Positions 18,520 through 26,911 of a stretch of 55,547 nt of DNA are shown one piece after another. The stretch lies in NCBI GenBank assembly GCA_947631915.1, contig CANRNC010000013.1:1-55547 (forward strand), read 5' to 3'. The stretch is from an uncultured Clostridia bacterium (GTDB taxonomy: Bacteria; Bacillota; Clostridia; TANB77; CAG-508). The translations under genes and the position numbers were made by a program. Each line of letters starts with the position of its first letter. Within the stretch, counting starts at the first letter, position 1. The notes beneath the pieces are model-generated. The model was not told where the DNA came from. It saw nothing but the letters and a program-made list of their open reading frames with translations, and did not search any database.

Positions 18520-19923
18520 ATGGAATATAAAAATCAGAGATTAGAAGAATTTAATAGATATTTAAAAAATAGAAAAGTAGCTATTATAGGACTAGGAGTT
18601 AGCAATATCCCATTATTAGATTACCTAAACGATAAAGAGGCTAGAGTTACTGTATTTGATGAAAAAAATATAGACAAGATATCAAAAGAAGCACTTGAAA
18701 AAATAAGACAATATGAAATAAACTCATATTTCGGAGAAGATTGTTTAAAAAATTTAAAGGGGTTCGACATAATTTTCAGATCACCAAGCTGTATGCCCAA
18801 CCGCGAAGAGTTACAAGAAGAGGTAAATAGAGGAGCAATACTAACATCCGAAATAGAAATGGTATTAAAAATGTCGCCTTCGAAGATAATAGGAATAACC
18901 GGAAGTGATGGAAAAACTACAACAACGACTCTAATATATGAAATAATTAAAGAAAAAGGCTATAAGTGTTATCTGGGTGGAAACATAGGAACACCATTAT
19001 TTACTAAAATAGAAGAAATGATGCCTGAAGATATAGTAGTTCTTGAAATGAGTAGTTTTCAATTAATGGACATGGAAATTAGTCCTAATATTGCTGTGAT
19101 AACTAATATAACTCCAAATCATTTAAATATACATAAAGATTATGAGGAATATATTGAAGCTAAAAAGAACATTTTTAAGTATCAAGACAGTAATGGGATT
19201 TTAGTTTTAAATTATGATAATGAAGTTACGAGAGAATTTGCAAAAGAGGCGAATGGCAAGGTAATATTTTTCAGCAGTAAAGAAAAGTTGTCAGATGGAA
19301 TAATTTTAGATGACGGAAAAATTAAAGAATGTAAAGATAGAGTGAGAAGACATATACTTGATGTTAAAAATATAAAGTTAAGGGGAACTCACAATTATGA
19401 AAATTCTTGTGCGGCTATAGCAGCAACTGCATCTTTAGTAGATACAGAAACACAAATAAATGTAATTTCAAATTTTGCTGGAGTAGAGCACAGACTTGAA
19501 TTAGTAAGAGAATTAAATGGGGTCAAATGGTATAATGACTCAATAGGAACAAGTCCTACTAGAACAATAGCAGGTTTAAATTCATTTGATGAAGAAATTA
19601 TTTTAATTGCAGGAGGATATGATAAGCATTTAGAATATGAACCGCTTGCAAAACCAATATTAGATAAAGTCAAAACGCTTATTTTAATGGGACAGACAGC
19701 TGATAAAATATTCTATGCCGTAAAAGCAGAAGCGGAAATTCAAAATAAAACTATAGAAACCTATGTATGTGAAAGTTTAGAAGATACTGTTAAGATAGCA
19801 TACAAAGTTGCTAAAAATGGGCAAGTAGTATTGTTTTCACCAGCAAGTGCAAGTTTTGATTTATTTAAAAATTTTGCAGAGCGTGGTCAAAAGTTTAAAG
19901 AATTGGTAAATAATATAAAATAA
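18520..19923 (+). CDS. murD: UDP-N-acetylmuramoyl-L-alanine--D-glutamate ligase
   Basis: 467 residues. It adds D-glutamate to UDP-MurNAc-L-Ala in cytoplasmic peptidoglycan precursor synthesis. It has an N-terminal Rossmann domain (KVAIIGLGVSN), the Mur ligase ATP loop GSDGKTTTTT near residue 128, NITPNHLNIH and the C-terminal domain with GGYDKHLEYEPL and FSPASASFDLFKNF. Length and motifs fit MurD. AAGGAGG precedes ATG 18520. It stands alone, not in the usual mra/dcw cluster with mraY and ftsW, which is unusual but seen in some lineages. Confidence 0.95.
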   Translation: MEYKNQRLEEFNRYLKNRKVAIIGLGVSNIPLLDYLNDKEARVTVFDEKNIDKISKEALEKIRQYEINSYFGEDCLKNLKGFDIIFRSPSCMPNREELQEEVNRGAILTSEIEMVLKMSPSKIIGITGSDGKTTTTTLIYEIIKEKGYKCYLGGNIGTPLFTKIEEMMPEDIVVLEMSSFQLMDMEISPNIAVITNITPNHLNIHKDYEEYIEAKKNIFKYQDSNGILVLNYDNEVTREFAKEANGKVIFFSSKEKLSDGIILDDGKIKECKDRVRRHILDVKNIKLRGTHNYENSCAAIAATASLVDTETQINVISNFAGVEHRLELVRELNGVKWYNDSIGTSPTRTIAGLNSFDEEIILIAGGYDKHLEYEPLAKPILDKVKTLILMGQTADKIFYAVKAEAEIQNKTIETYVCESLEDTVKIAYKVAKNGQVVLFSPASASFDLFKNFAERGQKFKELVNNIK

Positions 19924-19933
19924 AATATATACC

Positions 19934-19971
19934 AAAAGGTGGAGAGAAATAAAATTTCAACTCCACCTTTT
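19934..19971. terminator. Bidirectional terminator between convergent genes
   Basis: An 11-bp stem AAAAGGTGGAG/CTCCACCTTTT (19934-19944 with 19961-19971). It has T's on the plus strand and the mirror on the minus strand, serving both murD and the minus-strand gene. Confidence 0.88.
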
Positions 19972-19974
19972 AGG

Positions 19975-20370
19975 TTAATTAGAATGCTCACTGTTCTCTA
20001 AAGGATTAATAATATCTAGTAATTGTTTGATACCTTGCTTCAAATTATTGACTTTGTCATTAAATACATTACAATTTGAAGCATAAAGTCCCAAATATTT
20101 AAGTATCTCCCAAAGTGAATAGCTAACAGGTTCTACAGATTCATTAAGTGTATAGAAATCTGAACAGGGTTTACCTCTACATGCATATGAGACCTTAAAC
20201 TCGCCATTAGATTCAGCTACAACACTTAAACTTTCAAGTATTTCCTCGATGGTAGTAATAAGTTCATCATTTTCAGGATCAGTATCATTCCGCCCTTTTA
20301 AAATGTTTTGAACAGGCGTTATAAAATTTTCCTGAAAATCCTCGATAAAATGAATCTGTTCTTGGGTCAT
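19975..20370 (-). CDS. Hypothetical protein, 131 aa
   Basis: Acidic, mostly helical 131-residue protein with no signal peptide or membrane segment. It has a Cys-containing centre (YACRGKPCSDFYTL). The ATG at 20370 is preceded by a GGAGG site, and a good promoter lies upstream on the same strand, so the gene is probably real. I do not recognise the family. Base composition is less AT-rich than neighbours, a possible sign of transfer. Confidence 0.65.
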   Translation of the reverse strand: MTQEQIHFIEDFQENFITPVQNILKGRNDTDPENDELITTIEEILESLSVVAESNGEFKVSYACRGKPCSDFYTLNESVEPVSYSLWEILKYLGLYASNCNVFNDKVNNLKQGIKQLLDIINPLENSEHSN

Positions 20371-20422
20371 TAATTTTTACCTCCATATATCTTAAAGTTT
20401 GCTCTTGAGCGCAACATAAAAC

Positions 20423-20450
20423 ATTATAGCATAATATAAAAAAAAATCAA
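20423..20450 (-). promoter_or_regulatory. Promoter for the 131-aa hypothetical gene
   Basis: On the minus strand TTGATT (20450-20445), 16 bases, TATAAT (20428-20423) with extended -10 TGC. The leader contains a small GCTC-TT-GAGC hairpin (20401-20410). Confidence 0.6.
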
Positions 20451-20513
20451 TATTAACAATTTAAAATAATAAAGAATAAGATATATGAGAATAAAATATG
20501 GAGGGATAATTAT

Positions 20514-20984
20514 ATGTGTAATTCAAATTATGAAGAATATATGAGAAATGTATTAGGATATAGTCCTAGACCTCAAAATACATATCAGATTCAACAAGAT
20601 ATATATGAAATGCCAAGATATAACAACTATGAAAATATGAATTTAGAAAGTTTATATCCAGACATATATAAGATGATACAACCAATGGTACAAAAGGTAT
20701 GCATGAGAGCTAATGGAGTTATAAATGAAGAAATGATAAATAGTATGACTGATGAAGTATACAATGCAATGTCAGAAGAAACAAGGAGCTCGAATGATGC
20801 AAAGAAGAATGGTACTGAAGTAAGAACAAGTAATTCACAAAGTGTTAGAAAAGTGGAAGAAACTAGACAGAATAATTATATGTTAAGAGATTTGATTAAA
20901 ATTTTAATAATAAAGGAACTATTAAGAAGACCATCAAAGAGACCGGTATATCCGGTAGGACCAAATTTTCAAAGAATACAATAA
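20514..20984 (+). CDS. Hypothetical protein, 156 aa (possibly spore-associated)
   Basis: A 156-residue protein with an Asn/Tyr/Pro-rich N-terminus (about 1-45), a conserved-looking helical block LYPDIYKMIQPMVQKVCM (about 49-66), a Ser/Thr/Lys-rich linker and a basic C-terminus. GGAGGG precedes ATG 20514. There is no signal peptide. Tyr/Asn-rich small proteins of this look occur among clostridial spore proteins, but I cannot name a family; treat the spore link as a guess. Confidence 0.6.
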   Translation: MCNSNYEEYMRNVLGYSPRPQNTYQIQQDIYEMPRYNNYENMNLESLYPDIYKMIQPMVQKVCMRANGVINEEMINSMTDEVYNAMSEETRSSNDAKKNGTEVRTSNSQSVRKVEETRQNNYMLRDLIKILIIKELLRRPSKRPVYPVGPNFQRIQ

Positions 20985-21065
20985 GAAATACATAATATAA
21001 GAACTGTTATTAGTGTATGAAGATATCTATATTTATTAGCAAAATAAATATGTAAATTATAAAAG

Positions 21066-21094
21066 TTGAAAAAATAATATAAGTATGATAGAAT
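21066..21094 (+). promoter_or_regulatory. Possible promoter overlapping the first miaB start codon
   Basis: TTGAAA (21066-21071), 17 bases, TAGAAT (21089-21094) with TGA upstream. If real, transcription starts near 21101, after ATG 21085, and translation would start at a later codon such as GTG 21130. Confidence 0.4.
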
Positions 21095-22533
21095 ATGGAA
21101 CATATTTATTGAAAGGAAAAAAGTTTACAGTGGAAGTAGATAAAAATATAGAATATCAAAATAAATTTATAGAAAAAGTAAAAGAATTAAACAAAGGCAA
21201 ATCTTTGACATATAGTATAATTACAATGGGATGCCAGTTAAATGAAAATGATTCCGAAAAAATTTGTGGAATGATAGAAAAAATGGGGTATTCTAGAACA
21301 GACGAATCAAAACAAGCTGATTTAGCAGTTATGAACACTTGCTGTGTTAGAGAAAATGCAGAAGATAAATTATTTGGAAAGCTAGGAGAATTAAAAAAAG
21401 TTAAAGAAGAAAAAGGAACAATAATTGCTATTGGTGGATGTATGATGCAAGAAAAACATATTCAAGAAAAATTAAGAAAGAGTTATCCTTACTTTGACAT
21501 AATATTTGGAACACACACACTACATAAATTTCCAGAAGACTTATATAATGCATTAAAAGATAAAAAAAGAATAGAAGATGTTATAGATATAGATGGAGAG
21601 ATATATGAGGGAATTCCTATAAAGAGAGATGATAATTTAAAAGCATCTGTTACAATAATGTATGGATGCAATAATTTTTGCAGTTACTGTATAGTACCAT
21701 ATGTTAGAGGAAGAGAGAGAAGCAGAAAACCACAAAATATCATAGAAGAAGTAAAGTGTTTAGCAGCACAAGGATATAAAGAGATTACTTTGCTGGGACA
21801 AAATGTAAATTCATATAATGGAGGAGAAAATTATAAATTTGCAGACTTATTGCGCGATGTAAATAAAATTGATGGGATAGAAAGAATAAGATTTGTTTCA
21901 CCACATCCAAAGGACTTTACAGATGATGTTATAAAAGCAATTAAAGAATGTGATAAAGTTTGTAAGATTATACATTTACCTTTACAAGCAGGAAGCACAC
22001 AAGTGCTGAAAGCAATGAATAGAAAATATACAAAAGAGCAATATTTAGAATTGGCACAGAGAATAAAGAAAGAGATACCAGAAATAGTATTCTCAACTGA
22101 TATTATAGTTGGATTTCCAGGAGAGACAGAACAAGACTTTGAAGATACATTAGATGTAGTTAGAAAAATGAATTATGAACAAGTATATATGTTTATATAT
22201 TCAAGAAGAATTGGAACACCTGGGGATATGATGGAAAACCAAATACCAGAAGAAATAAAACATATAAGATTTGATAGATTAAAGGCTTTAGTGGAAAGTC
22301 AAACAAATGAAAATGGTGAAAAGTATGTTGGAACAAAGCAAAAAGTTTTAGTCGAAGGTACTAGTAAAAATAATGAGCAAATGTTGACAGGTAGAACAGA
22401 AACAAATAAAGTGGTTAACTTTAAAGGAGATAGCGAACTAGTTGGAAAATTAGTGGATGTGAAAATATTAAGAAATGCATTATGGTATTTACAAGGAGAA
22501 ATAGAAGCTGTACAATATTTATCAACAATATAG
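21085..22533 (+). CDS. miaB: tRNA-2-methylthio-N6-dimethylallyladenosine synthase MiaB
   Basis: 482 residues as given. This radical-SAM enzyme adds methylthio to i6A37 of tRNAs. It has an N-terminal UPF0004 domain with the three cluster cysteines (MGCQLNEND, NTCCVRENA, GGCMMQ), the radical-SAM motif CNNFCSYC near residue 193, and a C-terminal TRAM domain ending at about 474. The start is uncertain: ATG 21085 has no visible ribosome binding site, whereas GTG 21130 is preceded by GAAAGGAA and would follow the putative promoter at 21066. The first ~35 residues are a non-conserved extension either way. Confidence 0.93.
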   Translation: MIEYGTYLLKGKKFTVEVDKNIEYQNKFIEKVKELNKGKSLTYSIITMGCQLNENDSEKICGMIEKMGYSRTDESKQADLAVMNTCCVRENAEDKLFGKLGELKKVKEEKGTIIAIGGCMMQEKHIQEKLRKSYPYFDIIFGTHTLHKFPEDLYNALKDKKRIEDVIDIDGEIYEGIPIKRDDNLKASVTIMYGCNNFCSYCIVPYVRGRERSRKPQNIIEEVKCLAAQGYKEITLLGQNVNSYNGGENYKFADLLRDVNKIDGIERIRFVSPHPKDFTDDVIKAIKECDKVCKIIHLPLQAGSTQVLKAMNRKYTKEQYLELAQRIKKEIPEIVFSTDIIVGFPGETEQDFEDTLDVVRKMNYEQVYMFIYSRRIGTPGDMMENQIPEEIKHIRFDRLKALVESQTNENGEKYVGTKQKVLVEGTSKNNEQMLTGRTETNKVVNFKGDSELVGKLVDVKILRNALWYLQGEIEAVQYLSTI

Positions 22534-22595
22534 AATAATTAGAAACAATAGACAATATATTATACAGAGTAATATAAGGAGGAATGATTACAATT

Positions 22596-23852
22596 ATGGA
22601 AGATGTAATAGGCATAATAATGGCAGCAGGAAAAGGTACTAGAATGAAAACTGAAAAAGCAAAATGCGTACATAAAGTATATGGAAAAGAAATGGTACAA
22701 AGAGTTGTAAATATAGCAAGAGCAGCAGGAATAAACGAAATTATAACGGTAGTTGGACATAAACGAGAACAAGTTGAAGAGGTTTTGAAAGATTCTGTTA
22801 AGTATGCATATCAAGAAGAACTTTTAGGTACAGGAGACACTGTAAAGCAAGCACTTCCCTTATTAAAAGGTAGAAAAGGTAAAGTAGTAATTTTATGTGG
22901 AGATGTACCAATTTTAAGACCAACAACTTTAAAAAACTTAATACAAAAAAGTATAGATAATAAAGAGTATGCAACTATTTTGACTGCTATTTATGAAAAT
23001 CCAATGGGGTATGGAAGAATAATTAGAGATATTGGAGGAAATATAAAGTCTATTGTTGAAGAGAAAGATGCTGACGAAGAACAAATACTAATAAATGAAA
23101 TAAATGCAGGAGTTTATTGTTTCGATATAGAGGAATTAACATTAGCTATTCAAAAAATAAATAATAACAATGCACAAAAAGAATATTATTTAACAGATGT
23201 TATAAAAATAATGAATGAGAAGGGATTAAAAACAGGAGCTGTAATTGTAGACGATAATACAGAAATATTAGGTGTAAATGATAGAGTACAATTAGAACTA
23301 GTTACACAAGTTTTAAAAATAAGAATAAATACAGAATTAATGGAAAAAGGAGTAACTATCGAAGATATGAATTCTACATACATATATGACGATGTTGAAA
23401 TAGGAACAGATACAGTTATTCATCCTAATACTACAATTAAATCAGGAGTAAAGATCGGTAAAAACTGTGAAATTGGTCCTAATGCTTACATTAGAGAAGA
23501 ATGTAGAATTGCAGATAATGTAAAAATTGGAAGTTTTGTAGAATTAAAGAAAGCAATTATAGGAAAAGGAACTAAAGTACCTCACTTAAGTTATATGGGT
23601 GATTGTGAAATTGGGGAAAAAGTTAACGTAGGATGTGGAACAATTACTTGTAACTATGATGGAAAGAGTAAATACAAAACTGTAATTGGAAATAATGCTT
23701 TTATAGGTTCAAATGTTAATTTTATTGCTCCAGTTAATATTGGAGATGAAACTTTAGTAGCAGCAGGATCTACAATTACAGAAGATGTACCAAATAATAC
23801 ACTAGCAATAGCAAGACAAAGGCAGATAAACAAAGAAAAAAAGAATAAATAA
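22596..23852 (+). CDS. glmU: Bifunctional GlmU: GlcN-1-P acetyltransferase / GlcNAc-1-P uridyltransferase
   Basis: 418 residues from ATG 22596. It makes UDP-GlcNAc for peptidoglycan. The N-terminal pyrophosphorylase has MAAGKGTRMKTEKAK and LCGDVPIL. The C-terminal left-handed beta-helix has hexapeptide repeats and the GCGTITCNYDGKSKYKT acetyltransferase block. It is shorter than the usual ~455 residues. Two in-frame starts exist: ATG 22584 sits only one base after AAGGAGG, ATG 22596 thirteen bases after. I prefer 22596 because MEDVIGIIMAAG matches the normal family N-terminus. prs, its common neighbour, is absent. Confidence 0.93.
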   Translation: MEDVIGIIMAAGKGTRMKTEKAKCVHKVYGKEMVQRVVNIARAAGINEIITVVGHKREQVEEVLKDSVKYAYQEELLGTGDTVKQALPLLKGRKGKVVILCGDVPILRPTTLKNLIQKSIDNKEYATILTAIYENPMGYGRIIRDIGGNIKSIVEEKDADEEQILINEINAGVYCFDIEELTLAIQKINNNNAQKEYYLTDVIKIMNEKGLKTGAVIVDDNTEILGVNDRVQLELVTQVLKIRINTELMEKGVTIEDMNSTYIYDDVEIGTDTVIHPNTTIKSGVKIGKNCEIGPNAYIREECRIADNVKIGSFVELKKAIIGKGTKVPHLSYMGDCEIGEKVNVGCGTITCNYDGKSKYKTVIGNNAFIGSNVNFIAPVNIGDETLVAAGSTITEDVPNNTLAIARQRQINKEKKNK

Positions 23853-23860
23853 TAAAAAGG

Positions 23861-23885
23861 GGGATGCATAAAGCATCCTTTTTTG
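23861..23885 (+). terminator. Terminator after glmU
   Basis: Stem GGATGC/GCATCC (23862-23867 with 23873-23878) with a run of T's. Confidence 0.8.
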
Positions 23886-23931
23886 TTCTTAAAAAATTAA
23901 ATGCTAATATACTAATATTAGGAGGATACTT

Positions 23932-25059
23932 ATGAACAAAATATATTATTTTGATCATGCAGCGACGACAGCTGTGAATGAAGAAGTGTTAAAAACAATG
24001 TTACCATATTTTTCATATAGTTTTGGTAATCCGTCTTCGGCATATACTATTGGAAGAAGAAATAAAATGGCAATAGATTTAGCAAGACAAAGAATAGCAA
24101 AAGTAATAAATGCACAGCCAAAGGAAATATATTTTACAAGTTGTGGAAGTGAAAGTGATAATTTAGCAATAAAAGGAGTTACTTATGCGAACACAAGAAG
24201 AAAAAAGCATATAATTACAACAAAAATAGAACATCATGCTGTTTTAAACACTTGTAAGACATTAGAAGAAGAAGGAATTGAAATAACATATTTAAATGTG
24301 GATAAAGAAGGAAAGATAAGTTTAGAAGAATTAGAAAACGCAATAAGTGATGACACTATTTTAATCTCTATTATGACAGCGAATAATGAAATAGGAACGA
24401 TTGAACCGATAAAGAAAATTGGAAATATAGCAAGAACTCATAAAGTTTTATTTCATACTGATGCAGTTCAAGCTATAGGAAATATTGAAATTGATGTAGA
24501 AGAAATGAATATAGACTTACTATCAATGTCTGCACATAAATTCTATGGACCTAAAGGGGTAGGAGCATTATATGTTAAGAATGGTATAGAATTTAAGCAA
24601 ATACAGGATGGAGGACATCAAGAAAAGGGAAAAAGAGCAGGTACTGAAAATGTAGCAGGAATTGTTGGAATGGGAAAAGCTATAGAAATTGCATATAAAA
24701 ATATAAAAGAACATAATAAAAAATTAATAGAATTAAGAGAATATTGTATAGAAAAATTGCAAAGTAAAATTCAGAATATGAAAATTAATGGTTCAATGAC
24801 AGATAGATTACCTGGTAATATTAATATTTCTTTTCCAGGAGAAGATAGTACAGAATTATTATTAAAACTAGATGAAAGGGGAATTTGTACTTCTGCCGGT
24901 TCTGCTTGTAATACTGGTCAGGCTACGCCATCTCATGTGCTAATGGCAATAGGATTAAATAATGAGCAAGCTGAAGGCACATTAAGAATAACTTTAGGCA
25001 GAGAAAATACAAAAGAAGAAATAGATTACTTAATAGATAGCATTGTGGAAATTATATAA
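23932..25059 (+). CDS. Cysteine desulfurase (IscS/NifS family)
   Basis: A 375-residue PLP enzyme that takes sulfur from cysteine as a persulfide for Fe-S clusters and tRNA thiolation. It has the PLP lysine in SAHKFYGPKGVG, the His motif HHAVLNT and the catalytic cysteine loop GICTSAGSACNTG near residue 320. AGGAGG precedes ATG 23932. No iscU or mnmA follows, so the acceptor cannot be told from context. It may serve the thiolation and Fe-S enzymes nearby (MiaB, RlmN, Nth), which is inference. Confidence 0.93.
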   Translation: MNKIYYFDHAATTAVNEEVLKTMLPYFSYSFGNPSSAYTIGRRNKMAIDLARQRIAKVINAQPKEIYFTSCGSESDNLAIKGVTYANTRRKKHIITTKIEHHAVLNTCKTLEEEGIEITYLNVDKEGKISLEELENAISDDTILISIMTANNEIGTIEPIKKIGNIARTHKVLFHTDAVQAIGNIEIDVEEMNIDLLSMSAHKFYGPKGVGALYVKNGIEFKQIQDGGHQEKGKRAGTENVAGIVGMGKAIEIAYKNIKEHNKKLIELREYCIEKLQSKIQNMKINGSMTDRLPGNINISFPGEDSTELLLKLDERGICTSAGSACNTGQATPSHVLMAIGLNNEQAEGTLRITLGRENTKEEIDYLIDSIVEII

Positions 25060-25066
25060 AAATCTA

Positions 25067-25095
25067 TTGAAAAAAATTTTCATTTGTGGTATAAA
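25067..25095 (+). promoter_or_regulatory. Promoter for the rlmN-prpC-prkC operon
   Basis: TTGAAA (25067-25072), 17 bases, TATAAA (25090-25095), with extended -10 TGG. Confidence 0.65.
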
Positions 25096-25126
25096 GGAAA
25101 TATATTAAAATAGAATGAAGGATTGT

Positions 25127-26155
25127 ATGAAAAATATCAAAGATTATAATTTAGATGAATTAAAAGAAGAAATGATATCAATTGGAGAAAAACCATTTAG
25201 AGCTGAACAGATATTTAAATGGATATATGTAGAAAATGTTACTGAATTTAGTGACATGACAAATCTTTCACTAGAATTAAGAGAAAAATTAAAACAAAAT
25301 TATACTTTAGATATATTTAAGATTATAAAAAAACAGGAATCTGCCGATGGGACAAAAAAGTATTTATTTGATATATTAGATGGAAATGCAATAGAGACAG
25401 TACTTATGCAATATAAACATGGGTACAGCATATGTGTATCTTCACAAGTAGGATGCAAAATGGGGTGTAAGTTTTGTGCATCAACAGGAATAGCATTTAT
25501 CAGAAACTTAACAGCTGGAGAAATTGCCGAACAAATTTTAGCTGTTCAGAGAGATACAGGAATAAAAATATCTAATGTTGTATTTATGGGAATAGGAGAA
25601 CCTTTTGATAATTTTGATAATGTTTTAAATGCAATAAAAATTATTAATAATCAAAAAGGATTAAATATAGGAGCTAGACATATAAGTGTTTCTACATGTG
25701 GAGTAGTTCCAAAGATATATGAAATTGCAAATATGGATTTACAATGTACTTTATCAATATCTTTGCATGCAACTACTAATGAAAAAAGAAGTAAGATGAT
25801 GCCTATAAATAACAAATATAGTATAGAAGAATTGATGAACGCTTGTAATTATTATATACAAAAAACTAATAAGAGAATATCTTTTGAGTATGCTTTAGCT
25901 AAAGAGAATAATGATAATTTAGATGATGCTAAATCTTTGGTAAAGCTCTTAAAAGGAATGTTGTGTCATGTTAATTTGATTCCAATTAATAAAATAGAAA
26001 ACGGAAAATTTGATACAAGCACTAATGAAAATGTTATGAAATTTAGAGATTATTTAAATGATCACGGAATAGTAGCTACAATAAGAAGAGAACTTGGAGA
26101 CGACATAGATGCTGCCTGCGGGCAGTTGAGGAGAAAAGAAGGAGGCAACAGATGA
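25127..26155 (+). CDS. rlmN: 23S rRNA (A2503-C2)/tRNA (A37-C2) methyltransferase RlmN
   Basis: A 342-residue radical-SAM methyltransferase. The SAM cluster motif is CKMGCKFC near residue 108; the methyl-carrier cysteines are in STCG and near the C-terminus (AACGQLRR). ATG 25127 is chosen over ATG 25115 because GAAGGA lies 5 bases upstream. Its stop TGA overlaps the prpC start (ATGA), so the genes are translationally coupled. The order rlmN-prpC-prkC-rsgA-rpe is the standard Firmicutes arrangement, minus def/fmt/rsmB upstream. Confidence 0.95.
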   Translation: MKNIKDYNLDELKEEMISIGEKPFRAEQIFKWIYVENVTEFSDMTNLSLELREKLKQNYTLDIFKIIKKQESADGTKKYLFDILDGNAIETVLMQYKHGYSICVSSQVGCKMGCKFCASTGIAFIRNLTAGEIAEQILAVQRDTGIKISNVVFMGIGEPFDNFDNVLNAIKIINNQKGLNIGARHISVSTCGVVPKIYEIANMDLQCTLSISLHATTNEKRSKMMPINNKYSIEELMNACNYYIQKTNKRISFEYALAKENNDNLDDAKSLVKLLKGMLCHVNLIPINKIENGKFDTSTNENVMKFRDYLNDHGIVATIRRELGDDIDAACGQLRRKEGGNR

Positions 26156-26875
26156 GAATTTTTTCAGGTACGAGTGTAGGAAGAGTTAGAGAAAAGAACG
26201 AAGACTATTACTATGCGAGCCAAAATGAGTTAAAGCTGTTTATTGTCGCAGACGGAATGGGGCGGATATAACGGCGGAGAGATTGCAAGTGAGATGGCGA
26301 CAAAAATAGTAAAAGAATATATAGAAGACAATATAGAAAATGCAAAAGAAGACAAAAGTGAAATAATGCAGATGATATATAATGCAATGCAATGTGCAAA
26401 TAAAGCTGTATATGAAAAATCGCAAGAAGATGAACAATTGACAGGTATGGGAACAACGATGGAAATATGTCTGATTATAGATGATAGATTGTATATAGGA
26501 CATATTGGAGACAGTAGAATATATAGAATTAGACGAGGAGTAATGCAAAAACTTACAGAAGACCATAGTTATGTGCAAGAGCTGGTAAATGAAGGCACAA
26601 TAACACCAAAAGAAGCTGAACATCATCCTAAAAAAAATATGTTAATGAAGGCTTTAGGATGTACACCAATTGTAGAACCTGATGTGATAGAACGAAGCAT
26701 ATATGTTGGTGATATTATTGAAATTAATACAGATGGGCTAACAAATATGGTACCAATAAAAGAGGTACAAGAAATTGTAACACAAGAATCTGATAATATA
26801 GTAGATAGCTTAATTGAAAAGGCAAATGAAGCAGGAGGAATAGATAACATAACAGTAGTTATATTAAAGATGTAA
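26152..26875 (+). CDS. prpC: PP2C-family Ser/Thr phosphatase PrpC, interrupted by a +1 frameshift
   Basis: Protein phosphatase that opposes PrkC. Zero frame: MRIFSGTSVGRVREKNEDYY to FIVADGMG, then CGG ATA TAA stops at 26269-26271 after 39 residues. The +1 frame from 26264 continues the family motif without a break (GYNGGEIAS), then GDSRIYRI, LTEDHSYVQ, MLMKALG and IDNITVVIL to the stop at 26875. Removing one base in 26260-26263 restores a 240-residue PP2C of normal size with the metal ligands (NED, ADGMGG, IDN). The start overlaps the rlmN stop; GGAGG is at 26141. It is either a sequence error, a recent mutation, or a programmed +1 shift at the rare CGG codon. See the finding on the paired shift with prkC. 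Confidence 0.88.
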
Positions 26876-26911
26876 ATTATATTGCAGATTAAGAATCTTA
26901 GGAGGTTTAAG

